51,617 bases of DNA from Nostoc sp. UCD121 (GCF_014222285.1 NZ_JACKZS010000031.1:1-51617); one strand, 5' to 3'. Shown: positions 36,019-45,218, counted from the first letter of the stretch. Numbers and translations are program-made. The notes: a model not told the origin generated them from the letters alone.

Positions 36019-39015
36019 ATGAACAACAGATTAACTTTTTATATGATTTTGTTACATGGTTTATTTTTAGGAATAACAACAGCTAACGCCAAATCACCAT
36101 TTGTCAATGGAATTGCTCCAGATTTTTCAGCGAACCATAAGGCTGTGGGGGTTGTAAAAGGCGTAGTTACAGCCAATAATCAGTTAACGACAGAAACTTC
36201 TTCAACTAAAATCTCAGCATTATCGCTAAATAGTATCAATATTTCTCAGAAACAGAGGCTACCATCAGGGCAAGTATGGGTGGTTAATCAAAATAAACAC
36301 GTACAGCCTCAACCGTTTATTTGGGTAGTAAAAGATTCTAAAAAAGCAGGACAGCAACCATTTTTGCAAGTTGCAAAACCCGCAGAAAAGCCTAAGCCTG
36401 CCAAAACACCAGCAGCAAAGGATGATTTAGAGGTTTTTGATGAAGTAGTGAAAGACACCCAAAAGTCAGGGGGGCTGTTCACTCTTTATCGCAATAAAGA
36501 AAAGAATAAAATTTATTTAGAAATTAAGCCAGAGCAACTCAATAAAAATTACCTCGCTACGGCAACCCTAGAATCGGGCATTGGGGAAAGGGGTATTTAC
36601 AGTGGTATGCCTCTACAAGATTTTTTGTTCTATTTCCAACGGGTAGATGATAAATTAAACTTTGTCATCCGCAATGTCAATTTTCGCACTCGTGAGGGAG
36701 ATCCTCAAGTGCGATCGCTAGCTCGGTCTTTTAGTGATTCTGTACTCTACAGCATCTCCATAAAAAGCATTCATCCCCAACGCAAAACTCTTCTCATCGA
36801 TTTGGGCGATTTATTACTGACAGATTTAGGCGGATTATCTACAAGTTTAGGAGTCCCAGCAACTACAGATCAGTCCTATTTTGGTACTGCTAAAGCTTTT
36901 CCTCAAAACTTAGAAATTGAGTCAGTTTTAAATTTCTCTGGTGGCGGTACCCCTGACAGTGAAACCCCAAATTTTGGTTCGTTAGCTGATAACCGTGGCT
37001 ATACCTTGCGCGTCCACTATAGTCTCTCCCAGCTACCTGATAAAGATTATCGACCGCGCCTTGCTGACGAGCGCATTGGCTATTTCATCACCGCCTACCA
37101 AGATTTATCCAAAGACGATAAGGGCGATTCTTTTGTGCGTTACATAAATCGCTGGGATTTGGAAAAACAAGACCCAAAAGCATTAATTTCTCGCCCCAAA
37201 AAACCGATTGTCTTCTGGATTGATAATGCTGTGCCCTTGGAGTACCGCGATGCGATGAAAGAAGGTATCCTAATGTGGAACAAAGCCTTTCTCAAAGCGG
37301 GATTCAAGGATGCAATTGAAGTCCGCCAAATGCCAGATGATGCAACATGGGACCCAGCAGATATTCGTTACAACACAGTTCGCTGGATTAACACAGTCGA
37401 TGGTTATTTTGCAATGGGGCCATCCCGCGTTAATCCGTTGACTGGAGAAATTTTGGATGCAGACATTCTCGTAGATGCCAGCTTTGTCCGGGCGCTTAAA
37501 AATGAGTATCGCAAAATTGTCCAACCCAGCCAAACACAAAGCCAGACGACCTTATCAGCTTTGATGCAAAATCGTCTACTTTGCGCCAATGGTTTAGATG
37601 GCAAAAATAATGGTGTACCCAAGCAGATGCCAGGGCAACAAGAGTTGTTGAACCGTTTATCTAAAATGGCAGGCGAGTACGATTTATGCTACGGAATGGA
37701 AGCTGCTAACCAGTTTGCCCTTGGTTCCCTGGCGATGTCACTATTGCCAGATAGCATGGCCACTCCAGATCAGGTGAAAGAATATACCAATCAATATTTA
37801 CGTTTAATCATCGCTCACGAAGTTGGACATACTCTTGGTTTACGTCATAACTTTCGTGGTAGTACTCTGTTAGCACCAGAGGAGATGAATAATACGGAAA
37901 TTACCAAAAATAAAGGTCTGACAACTTCCGTAATGGACTACATTCCCCCAAATATTGCCCCTCAAGGCACAAAACAGGGAGATTATTTTCCTAGTATGGT
38001 AGGGCCTTATGATGAATGGGCGATTAAGTACGGCTACATTCCAATTAAGACATCAACTCCCATAGCAGAAAAGCCAATTTTGGAGGAAATTGCCAAACAA
38101 TCATTTAAGCCAGAGTTGAGTTATTCTACAGATGAAGATGTCTATGACCTTGACCCAACTGCTGATGCTTGGGATAACAGTGGTAATGTCCTGCTTTATT
38201 CTCAGTGGCAGTTGAATAATTCGCGGGTGATGTGGGAACGTCTCGATAAACGTTACCCATTAGCTGGTGATAGTTACAGCGATGTCAGCGAGCGTTTTAG
38301 TACAGTATTGGGTAACTATTTTCAACAAATATATTACACCACTAAATACATCGGCGGACAGTCTTTTTATCGTATTCACCCTAGCGAAATCCCCTCTGGA
38401 GTTGGGCAAAAGCGATTACCATTCGAAGCAGTACCAGTTAAAGAACAACGACAAGCTTTAGAAACCTTGCAAAAATATTTGTTTGCAGAAGATGCTCTGA
38501 GCTTTTCACCCGAACTACTGAATAAATTAGCACCTTCCCGTTGGCGACATTGGGGTAGTTCTCCCCAGGTTGGTCGTTTGGATTTTCCTATTCATGACTT
38601 AGTGCTACTCATGCAGGGTTCTGTATTGCGAGATTTACTCTCCGGCGATCGCCTCTCTCGCCTCAAGGATATTGAACTTAAAACTAAGGCAGAAAATGCA
38701 CTGACTCTACCGGAACTATTTGACACTTTGCAATCAGGTATCTGGACAGAAGTAATCAAACCAAAAGGTAAACCAATGAAGATTGCCAGTTTACGGCGAG
38801 GCTTGCAGCGCCAATACCTGGACATTTTGACTAATATGGTGTTGCGAAAAGAATATGTCCCAGAAGATGCTCGGACTCTAGCTTGGTATAAACTCAAACA
38901 ACTAGATGAGAAACTCAAAGGAGTTAATTCTGAAGATGAATACACCAAAGCGCATTTATTAGAAACACGCGATCGCATCGAGAAAGTTTTGAATGCACCA
39001 TTGCAAGCGAATTAA
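36019..39015 (+). CDS. Secreted zinc-dependent metalloprotease (met-zincin; DUF5117/DUF4953 type)
   Basis: A 998-residue protein with an N-terminal signal peptide (LTFYMILLHGLFLGITTANA) and therefore exported. The zinc site is HEVGHTLGLRHNF at residues 600-612, with ligands His600, His604 and His610, catalytic Glu601, and a Met-turn-like TSVMDYIPP about 35 residues later. The upstream domain (about 140-400) fits DUF5117: YLEIKPEQLNKNYLATATLE and RDAMKEGILMWNKAFLKAGF. The C-terminal 200 residues are helical and of unknown role. The substrate is unknown; it may process peptides or cell-surface proteins outside the cell. Monocistronic, with the dispersed palindrome 10 bp after its stop. Confidence 0.9.
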   Translation: MNNRLTFYMILLHGLFLGITTANAKSPFVNGIAPDFSANHKAVGVVKGVVTANNQLTTETSSTKISALSLNSINISQKQRLPSGQVWVVNQNKHVQPQPFIWVVKDSKKAGQQPFLQVAKPAEKPKPAKTPAAKDDLEVFDEVVKDTQKSGGLFTLYRNKEKNKIYLEIKPEQLNKNYLATATLESGIGERGIYSGMPLQDFLFYFQRVDDKLNFVIRNVNFRTREGDPQVRSLARSFSDSVLYSISIKSIHPQRKTLLIDLGDLLLTDLGGLSTSLGVPATTDQSYFGTAKAFPQNLEIESVLNFSGGGTPDSETPNFGSLADNRGYTLRVHYSLSQLPDKDYRPRLADERIGYFITAYQDLSKDDKGDSFVRYINRWDLEKQDPKALISRPKKPIVFWIDNAVPLEYRDAMKEGILMWNKAFLKAGFKDAIEVRQMPDDATWDPADIRYNTVRWINTVDGYFAMGPSRVNPLTGEILDADILVDASFVRALKNEYRKIVQPSQTQSQTTLSALMQNRLLCANGLDGKNNGVPKQMPGQQELLNRLSKMAGEYDLCYGMEAANQFALGSLAMSLLPDSMATPDQVKEYTNQYLRLIIAHEVGHTLGLRHNFRGSTLLAPEEMNNTEITKNKGLTTSVMDYIPPNIAPQGTKQGDYFPSMVGPYDEWAIKYGYIPIKTSTPIAEKPILEEIAKQSFKPELSYSTDEDVYDLDPTADAWDNSGNVLLYSQWQLNNSRVMWERLDKRYPLAGDSYSDVSERFSTVLGNYFQQIYYTTKYIGGQSFYRIHPSEIPSGVGQKRLPFEAVPVKEQRQALETLQKYLFAEDALSFSPELLNKLAPSRWRHWGSSPQVGRLDFPIHDLVLLMQGSVLRDLLSGDRLSRLKDIELKTKAENALTLPELFDTLQSGIWTEVIKPKGKPMKIASLRRGLQRQYLDILTNMVLRKEYVPEDARTLAWYKLKQLDEKLKGVNSEDEYTKAHLLETRDRIEKVLNAPLQAN

Positions 39016-39024
39016 ACAAGTTGT

Positions 39025-39048
39025 AGAGACGCGATTAATCGCGTCTCT
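39025..39048. repeat. Dispersed palindromic repeat, copy 4 (perfect)
   Basis: A perfect 24-bp palindrome, AGAGACGCGATT/AATCGCGTCTCT, followed by TTGG. This is the most symmetrical member of the family in the window and lies right after the metalloprotease stop, so it may double as a terminator. Confidence 0.8.
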
Positions 39049-39141
39049 TTGGCAAAATACATCAAGTTTCTGTTTTAGAAATAAAAAACTCAATATGAGG
39101 CAGCAGATGAGCGAGTTTCCTCCTGCTACCTCTGCATTATC

Positions 39142-39876
39142 TTAACTACTCAACGCTTTTAGAAAGCGTTGCAAACTCTTAAACACACTGGGCTTTTTCG
39201 CAGATGTCGCCTCTGTTGCTGTTTGCGGTTGCCCTTTTAAAAGAATGAGATCCAAATCATCACCCGATGGTTTGGTGGGTAATTCGGCAATTCTCTGATA
39301 TTCGCCGTTGGTTTCTAGCCAAACTTCCCATTGTCCAGGGTAGCAGCGATATAGGGCACTTTCATCATCTATAGGACGAAGGTAGTAGACGGATTCAATG
39401 GTACTGATAAAGCGATCGCGGATTTTTCTCGCTGTATAACCAATACCCACAGTTCCAGCATCTTCTAAGCGGGGATTTAAGAAGACTAAAGGGCGATCGC
39501 CTATTTCTTGACATAGCTTTTCCACCTGCGGTACTTCTACGGAAGTGGGGACAATGAATAAGAAAATTTCGTCCTCTGGCTGAATTTTTGTTTGCAAAGA
39601 AGCAGTCCTTCCCGTACCAATATCCAAAATTTGAAATGGTGCATCTGTCCAATTGCGACGGGCTAAAGCCGCAGCACCCGCGTCAGCAAAGAAAATCTTC
39701 AAACGGGAACCGTATTCTGTAAACAGTGGCAGAAATTGTTCCGCCACCGGCATAAACTTGAGTTCTGGAAACAGTAACTCAACTTGTATGCGATTACAAC
39801 CATCAGCAAGGGCAGCTTGGACGGCTGTACGAGATTGGGCGATCGCATCTTCAAGGGTATTAGGAAGTTCACTCAT
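39142..39876 (-). CDS. DUF1995 family protein
   Basis: A 244-residue protein of the DUF1995 family, found in cyanobacteria and chloroplasts; a plant member (LPA3) is linked to photosystem II assembly. Recognisable blocks are DAIAQSRTAVQAALADGCNR at the N-terminus, QVELLFPELKFMP, LKIFFADAGAAALARRNW and LIFLNPRLED-like (PLVFLNPRLEDAGTVGIGY). The ATG at 39876 (MSELPNT) is preferred over a TTG-started extension to 39963 that has no conserved residues. No membrane segment or signal peptide. Enzymatic activity is not established for the family. Monocistronic on this strand. Confidence 0.85.
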   Translation of the reverse strand: MSELPNTLEDAIAQSRTAVQAALADGCNRIQVELLFPELKFMPVAEQFLPLFTEYGSRLKIFFADAGAAALARRNWTDAPFQILDIGTGRTASLQTKIQPEDEIFLFIVPTSVEVPQVEKLCQEIGDRPLVFLNPRLEDAGTVGIGYTARKIRDRFISTIESVYYLRPIDDESALYRCYPGQWEVWLETNGEYQRIAELPTKPSGDDLDLILLKGQPQTATEATSAKKPSVFKSLQRFLKALSS

Positions 39877-40065
39877 AGTTTTTTGTGTCACTTTAGCATT
39901 ACTTCCATTGTTCCAGTATTGGCTATGATTGAGGGAGTAAACACAAAGCTGTTTTACATCCAAAATTTAGAGTGCGATCCGATCGCACAGAAGACACACT
40001 TAAAATTTTATCTGTTAGAAAAAGACTCGTTTAAAACTTTCAGCGACAATGGCATAGAGCGCCGA

Positions 40066-40242
40066 TCAGATAAAACCTAGATATTTTGATACGCGATACG
40101 CAAGCAAAATCCCTGCAATACCACCGATAACGCTAAAGAAGATCGAGGCGAACGATAGCAAACTTCCACCCCACAAGACTGGGATGTAGCTGCCAATGGT
40201 AGAGCCAATGAACACCCCAATCCCAATGATGAATTTATTCAT
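40066..40242 (-). CDS. 58-residue membrane protein downstream of vapB/truncated vapC
   Basis: A short gene below common length cut-offs. The product starts MNKFIIGIGVFIGSTIGSYI and ends AYRVSKYLGFI. It has two hydrophobic segments (about residues 4-20 and 26-49) separated by PVLWGGS, with Gly-rich, small-residue faces, and a basic end. This looks like a two-helix membrane hairpin. It starts 12 bp after the end of the broken vapC on the same strand, with GAGG upstream. No family name is assigned. The coherent amphipathic pattern and position support translation, but it has not been checked against homologues. Confidence 0.6.
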   Translation of the reverse strand: MNKFIIGIGVFIGSTIGSYIPVLWGGSLLSFASIFFSVIGGIAGILLAYRVSKYLGFI

Positions 40243-40254
40243 TCAAGAAAAGCC

Positions 40255-40362
40255 TCAAAAGTCATAAAAATTAAGTCGTGCTTGAACTCCTTTATCCAGT
40301 ACTTTTTGGGGTTTTTGCTTTATTAGGTAAATGCAGATGTTTGTATCAAGCAGGTATCGCAT
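40255..40362 (-). pseudogene. vapC: Truncated VapC toxin (PIN domain) gene
   Basis: The frame begins with ATG directly after the vapB stop (TAA-ATG junction at 40365-40360) and reads MRYLLDTNICIYLIKQKPQK, the classical N-terminus of a VapC PIN-domain RNase with the first catalytic Asp (Asp6 in LLDTN). It then leaves the family pattern and stops after 35 residues, where intact VapC has about 130. The other acidic residues of the active site are missing, so the toxin is dead. What follows is the small membrane-protein gene rather than more PIN sequence, implying a deletion. Confidence 0.82.
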
Positions 40363-40590
40363 TTAAAAGCTCTCTCTGGTGTCGAGGAGTGGCTGATCTC
40401 TGCTAGTCATGAAGTCATCAGAAAAATTGTCTAGACTATCAATAAGGGATTCCCAAGGGTTGTCTTTGGCAATGAGGACAATGGGATTACCAATTTTTTT
40501 GATATAAACTTCAGTACCAGTGAGTTGAAAGTCTTCGGGTAAAATAACTATTTGGTGAGTGCCATCAGTGGTGAGTTTTGCAGTGTTCAT
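40363..40590 (-). CDS. vapB: VapB-type antitoxin (AbrB/SpoVT fold)
   Basis: A 75-residue antitoxin. The N-terminal half is a swapped-hairpin AbrB-like DNA-binding domain (NTAKLTTDGTHQIVILPEDF, then GTEVYIKKIGNPIVLI). The C-terminal half, DNPWESLIDSLDNFSDDF, is the toxin-binding tail typical of VapB partners of VapC. Its stop codon abuts the vapC start, the usual operon arrangement, but the toxin is truncated. The antitoxin frame is intact and could still repress its promoter or neutralise VapC toxins encoded elsewhere. Confidence 0.88.
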   Translation of the reverse strand: MNTAKLTTDGTHQIVILPEDFQLTGTEVYIKKIGNPIVLIAKDNPWESLIDSLDNFSDDFMTSRDQPLLDTRESF

Positions 40591-40868
40591 GATGTTTTAT
40601 CCTTAAATTAGCTAGCATTTCATAACCTAGTCGTGCATGAAGTTACGCTTCCTTTTCTCTTCCAATTTTTCCCGTAATCCCTGAATTAAGTTGCTCTACG
40701 TATTGCTTATGTTCCACAAAAGCTACTTTATTGAAAGTGGAAGCAGCGACTCTAAATACTCAACGCGATTCTGATTACAGGAACCCAACTTCCTATACAA
40801 CTCCAAGAGGTAGCTTCTAGGTGAATTTTTTTAAAGTCATCGAATTTTTGATTATTCTTTATAAGAAT

Positions 40869-42038
40869 TTAACGCTTAACTAAAGATAAATCTGGTGTCA
40901 GTCTCTGCAAAACTTGCTTCAATACCATTACCGTCCAATCTATATCAGCTTCAGTTGTATCACGCCCCAATGTGATGCGAATTCCCCCCAAGGCGGCTTT
41001 TTCGGAATAGCCCATCGCTAACAATATCGGGCTAGGACTAAGTTTACCACTGTGACAAGCAGCACCAGCACTGATGCCGATGCCAGCAAGGTTTAGCTGT
41101 CGTACCAAGGCTTTACCGCTAAGTTTTTTGCCATCAGCGTTTTCTAAGCACATACTGACATGGTGAGGTAAACGATCGCTAATATCCCCTGTAGGAATTA
41201 AACCAGGAATCTCAGCTAATTGAGCAAAGGCGCGATCGCGTAACTCAATCAATCGTGGTGTTTCTGTAGCCAATTCTTGCGCTGCCAATTCTGCTGCTAC
41301 ACCAAACCCGGCAATTATCGGTACTGCTTGCGTACCAGAACGCAGCCCCATTTCTTGCCCACCACCACCCAATAAGGGCATCAATTCCACACTAGGACGC
41401 ACATACAGCGCCCCTACACCTTGTGGCCCATATATTTTATGACTGGAAAGGCTAACTAAGTCTACGTCTAGTTGTTGCACATCTATGGGTAAGCGTCCCG
41501 CAGCTTGCACTGCATCGGTGTGGAACAAAGCGCCGTGCGATCGCACAATTTTACCCAATGCTGCGATCGGTTGCACTGTCCCTACTTCACTTTGACCGTA
41601 AATTATGGAAACCAAAACTGTGTTATGTCGCAACGCCGCCTTTAAATCTACAGGATTGACTCTACCTTTAATATCTACAGACAAGCGCGTAACTTCCCAA
41701 CCCCACATTTCTAGTAACTTTACTGTTTCTGAAATTGCGGAATGCTCGACGCTGGAAATAATTAGATGTTGAGGAACAGCATACAACCGAGCCACACCCA
41801 TAATCGCTAAATTATTTGCCTCAGTGCCACCAGAGGTAAAAACGATTGATTCAGGATTGGCGGCGTTAATTAAACCAGCAACTTGAACTCTGGCTTGTTC
41901 AACAACCGTTGCAGCCCGTTGTCCCCACTCATGTAAGCTGGAGGGATTGCCCCACTGTTGAGTCAGGACTGTTTGTATAACTGCGATCGCTTCTTTTCGA
42001 GTGGGGGTAGTAGCGCTGTAATCTAGATAAATTTGCAT
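40869..42038 (-). CDS. Cysteine desulfurase (class V aminotransferase, NifS/IscS-like)
   Basis: A 389-residue PLP enzyme that takes sulfur from cysteine, giving alanine and a persulfide for Fe-S clusters, thiamin or tRNA thiolation. The PLP Lys is Lys201 in SLSSHKIYGPQG, His99 (SSVEHSA) stacks on the cofactor, and Asp174 is in HTDAVQAAG. The catalytic Cys is Cys328 in GAACHSGKLSPS. The usual NNEIG motif is replaced by GQSEVG (148-153), which removes one Asn contact to PLP and marks a divergent subgroup. No iscU, iscA or nif genes are nearby, so which pathway it feeds cannot be told. Monocistronic. Confidence 0.93.
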   Translation of the reverse strand: MQIYLDYSATTPTRKEAIAVIQTVLTQQWGNPSSLHEWGQRAATVVEQARVQVAGLINAANPESIVFTSGGTEANNLAIMGVARLYAVPQHLIISSVEHSAISETVKLLEMWGWEVTRLSVDIKGRVNPVDLKAALRHNTVLVSIIYGQSEVGTVQPIAALGKIVRSHGALFHTDAVQAAGRLPIDVQQLDVDLVSLSSHKIYGPQGVGALYVRPSVELMPLLGGGGQEMGLRSGTQAVPIIAGFGVAAELAAQELATETPRLIELRDRAFAQLAEIPGLIPTGDISDRLPHHVSMCLENADGKKLSGKALVRQLNLAGIGISAGAACHSGKLSPSPILLAMGYSEKAALGGIRITLGRDTTEADIDWTVMVLKQVLQRLTPDLSLVKR

Positions 42039-42255
42039 ATAGCCGATAATGGTGAGAACACACTTGGTAATAGGCTGGCGATCTTTTCAGAAGATGCAGT
42101 TTACCTGGATAAATCCTGAAAAAAATCTTGGCAATTCTGCATCTAGGAGTAGATTTTTCCCTTTGTTTGGAAAGTTATTTTTCTAATTAATTTAGAATAC
42201 AAAATTTTGGGAATGATAAATCTGTCCACTCCCAATCCACTTTTAACAGATTACA

Positions 42256-43887
42256 GTGCAACTTATCTCTAGACAAAGATATTTTTCATATATCTTTTTA
42301 CTGATATTCTCCCTCGCTGGTTGTCAACGAGTCCAGTCTTTCAATCAGCGTCCAGCACCTTTACCACAAGACCCTTTAGTTCAAGTTTACTTTAACCATT
42401 CTGAGTCTTCAGAATACAAAGAAGCTTACCGTCAGCAAACTCGCTTCGGGGATGATTTAGAAAAAGAAATTGTCAATGCTATTATGCACGCTAAATCTAC
42501 GATCGATGTGGCGGTGCAAGAGTTACGTTTACCCAAAGTTGCCCAAGCATTGGTTGAGAGGCAAAAAGCTGGGGTAAAAGTCAGGATAATTTTAGAAAAT
42601 ATCTACAGCAGACCTTGGAGTAGTTTGACATCTGCCGAAGTAAGTAAGTTAGATAAAAGGGAACAAGAACGCTACAACGAATTCCGCAAATTTATCGATA
42701 TTAACCAAGATAATCAACTCAGCCCAGCAGAAATCAATCAAAGAGATGCTTTAATAATTTTGCAGAATGCTAAAATTCCCTGGATAGACGATCGAGCAGA
42801 TGGTTCAGCAGGTAGCAGCTTGATGCACCATAAATTTGTGATTGTAGATAATCGCATTGTAATTATCACTTCAGCGAATTTTACGTTAAGTGATACATCT
42901 GGTGATTTTACAAATTTCAATACTTTAGGCAATGCCAATAACTTATTGCAGATTGACAGCCCAGAATTAGCATCTTTATTTACAGAAGAGTTTAATATTA
43001 TGTGGGGAGATGGGCCAGGAGGTAAGCCAGATAGTCGATTTGGGTTACAAAAACCGATGCGATTGCCTAAAAAAATTACATTAAATCAAACCACAATTAC
43101 TGTGCAATTTTCGCCAACTTCTCCGACTGAACCCTGGAGTAACAGTAGTAATGGCTTAATTGGTAAAACTTTAGATTCAGCAACCAAATCTGTTGAGATG
43201 GCCTTATTTGTCTTTTCCGATCAGCGACTTGCCAATATCTTAGAAAATCGCCATCAACAAAATGTACAAATTCGCGCTTTAATTGAACCACAATTTGCAT
43301 ATCGTCCCTACAGTGAAGCCTTAGATATGATGGGAGTTGCTCTCAGTAATAAATGTAAATATGAAGTTGATAACCATCCTTGGCAAAATCCAATTACTAC
43401 TGTAGGTGTACCTGTGTTACCTAAAGGCGATTTATTGCATCACAAATTTAGTGTAATAGATAGCCAAACAGTAATTACAGGTTCTCATAATTGGTCAGAT
43501 GCTGCCAATAATGGTAACGATGAGACACTTGTAGTAATTGAAAATCCCATAGTTGCGGCTCACTATGTGCGAGAATTTGCTCGTCTTTATACCAAAGTTA
43601 AACCCGGCTTACCACCAGCAATTCAAGAAAAAGTTAAATTAGAACAAACACGCTGTCCCCAGATAAAAAGTTCTTCATCAAGTGAAGTACAAGCAATTAA
43701 ACAAATAAATATTAACACTGCAAGTTTGGAAGAATTAGAAACTCTCCCTGGCGTGGGTAAGAAGTTAGCACAACGGATAATTTTTAGCCGTCAACAGCAA
43801 AAATTTACATCTTTACAAAACTTAGAAAGAGTCCCAGGGGTTAAAGCCAAGACATTGGAAAAATGGCGCAATCGCGTGATTTGGTAG
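42256..43887 (+). CDS. Phospholipase-D-type nuclease lipoprotein with EF-hand-like loop and HhH tail
   Basis: A 543-residue exported protein. Residues 1-23 are a lipoprotein signal (LLIFSLAGC, lipid-bound Cys23). Two PLD domains follow, with HxKx4D motifs H191/K193/D198 (HHKFVIVD) and H395/K397/D402 (HHKFSVID), each followed by S-x-N-W/F (TSANFT, GSHNWS). Between the first PLD beta strands is a perfect EF-hand-like Ca2+ loop at 148-159 (DINQDNQLSPAE). The tail (483-543) is a ComEA-like helix-hairpin-helix pair (ININTASLEELETLPGVGKK). Together this suggests a membrane-tethered, DNA-binding nuclease outside the cytoplasm. The start is a GTG. Phospholipase activity is the alternative. Confidence 0.9.
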   Translation: MQLISRQRYFSYIFLLIFSLAGCQRVQSFNQRPAPLPQDPLVQVYFNHSESSEYKEAYRQQTRFGDDLEKEIVNAIMHAKSTIDVAVQELRLPKVAQALVERQKAGVKVRIILENIYSRPWSSLTSAEVSKLDKREQERYNEFRKFIDINQDNQLSPAEINQRDALIILQNAKIPWIDDRADGSAGSSLMHHKFVIVDNRIVIITSANFTLSDTSGDFTNFNTLGNANNLLQIDSPELASLFTEEFNIMWGDGPGGKPDSRFGLQKPMRLPKKITLNQTTITVQFSPTSPTEPWSNSSNGLIGKTLDSATKSVEMALFVFSDQRLANILENRHQQNVQIRALIEPQFAYRPYSEALDMMGVALSNKCKYEVDNHPWQNPITTVGVPVLPKGDLLHHKFSVIDSQTVITGSHNWSDAANNGNDETLVVIENPIVAAHYVREFARLYTKVKPGLPPAIQEKVKLEQTRCPQIKSSSSSEVQAIKQININTASLEELETLPGVGKKLAQRIIFSRQQQKFTSLQNLERVPGVKAKTLEKWRNRVIW

Positions 43888-43960
43888 CAATCTTTGTTTA
43901 AGGACTGCCAAATTAAAAAACATTCAAAAATCTTATACAACAATCATCTCTCTTCTTCAT

Positions 43961-43990
43961 CTCTCTGTGCCCTCTGCGCCTCTGTGGTTC
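43961..43990. repeat. Dispersed CACAGAG-type repeat, inverted copy
   Basis: CTCTCTGTGCCCTCTGCGCC followed by TCTGTGGTTC is the reverse complement of the repeat at 22984-23012 (ACCACAGAGGCGCAGAG...). It lies between the nuclease gene and the palindromic element at 44038. Confidence 0.65.
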
Positions 43991-44037
43991 GTTTTCTTGG
44001 ATAATTTGTTTCTTGAAAATCCCTTACTAAAAAATAA

Positions 44038-44114
44038 GATCCCCCTAAATCCCCCTTAAAAAGGGGGACTTTGGCTCAGGTTCCCCCTTTTTTTAAGGGG
44101 GGTTAGGGGGGATC
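44038..44114. repeat. 77-bp palindromic element, copy A
   Basis: Begins GATCCCCCTAAATCCCCCTT and ends in the complementary order GGGGGGTTAGGGGGGATC, so the whole element folds into a long hairpin with two inner C5TT/AAG5 pairs. A nearly identical element lies inverted at 49678-49753. This looks like a non-autonomous mobile palindrome. It stands between the convergent nuclease and glycosyltransferase genes, where the inner hairpin may terminate transcription. Confidence 0.85.
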
Positions 44115-44132
44115 GCTTTTTAGGCACACAAA

Positions 44133-45218
44133 TTAAATGCGATCGCTACTTAAAGCAATCAAACTGCGTGAATGCCCATTCCGAGAAAATCGTTCTGCTA
44201 TTATTTGTTGATAAACCGCTTCATAGCCATCAGTCATTTGCTCAACGCTGAAAAGGTCTTCGACATATTGGCGACAAGTGTGACGGTCTAACTCTATTAC
44301 CCGATCGATAGCACTGATGCACTCTTGAATATTATTGCAGAGGAAACCCGTCTTACCGTGGGAAATTACCTCTTCAGTAGACCCCAAATTCATCGCAATC
44401 ACTGGCGTACCCGAAGCCATTGACTCAACCATGACTAATCCAAAGGGTTCCCGCCAAGTAATGGGGAACAAAGTTGCAAATGCGCCTCCCATGAGAGCAT
44501 TTTTTTGAGCATGATTAGCTTCACCCAAGTACTGAATTTGCTCTCCGTCAACGTGCGGTTTGATTTCCTTCTCAAAGTATTCCACATCAACGACATCTAC
44601 CTTACCTGCCATTTTCAAGCACCAACCGGCTTGTTTTGCAATTTCTATTGCTAAATGCGCTCCCTTTTCAGGAGACATCCGACCCAAAAACGCTAGGTAG
44701 GGAGGATCTTCTGGTTGGGCGTGAAAATTATAACTGCTGACATCAATTCCGTTGTAGACCGTTGCTAGATAATTCAACCCTAACTTTTGTTCTCGTTGTG
44801 CATCAGAAATACTGACGTAGGGTTGTTTTTTACCAAAACTAAACATCTTTTCGTTGTCAGAGGTGAAAATACCGTGCAAAGTATGAACCGTAGGGGTTGT
44901 GACGAGATTTGCATAAGCCAGCGCCCCACATCCTATATGGGAGTGAATAATATCAAACTCTTCTGCGCGTTCATACACCGAAGCGAGATTCAGCATTTCA
45001 TAAACGCTGTAATCTTTGATAGTGCGATCGAGTCTGAGGGCATGGGGATGAACTGACACTAGTTTTGCCAGACTGATAGAATCTCCCGATGCAAATAAAG
45101 TTACTTCGTGTCCGCGTCGGACTAATTCATCGGTTAGTAACCCCACTACTAACTCTATACCCCCATAAGCTGGAGGTGGAACTCTTTCCCATAATGGAGC
45201 TACTTGAGCAATTCTCAT
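44133..45218 (-). CDS. Glycosyltransferase family 4 protein
   Basis: A 361-residue GT4 enzyme. The start MRIAQVAPLWERVPPPAYGG gives the first Rossmann strand and the glycine loop; GIELVVGLLTDELVRRGHEV follows. The donor half starts at LAFLGRMSPEKGAHLAIEIA, and the E-x7-E motif is in EPFGLVMVESMASGTP, followed by GSTEEVISHGKTGFL. It is a typical retaining glycosyltransferase acting on a lipid or glycan. The ATG at 45218 is chosen over GTG at 45221 because AGGAGG lies 6 nt upstream. It is similar in length and layout to the GT4 at 14220 but stands alone, downstream of a long empty region. Confidence 0.88.
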   Translation of the reverse strand: MRIAQVAPLWERVPPPAYGGIELVVGLLTDELVRRGHEVTLFASGDSISLAKLVSVHPHALRLDRTIKDYSVYEMLNLASVYERAEEFDIIHSHIGCGALAYANLVTTPTVHTLHGIFTSDNEKMFSFGKKQPYVSISDAQREQKLGLNYLATVYNGIDVSSYNFHAQPEDPPYLAFLGRMSPEKGAHLAIEIAKQAGWCLKMAGKVDVVDVEYFEKEIKPHVDGEQIQYLGEANHAQKNALMGGAFATLFPITWREPFGLVMVESMASGTPVIAMNLGSTEEVISHGKTGFLCNNIQECISAIDRVIELDRHTCRQYVEDLFSVEQMTDGYEAVYQQIIAERFSRNGHSRSLIALSSDRI

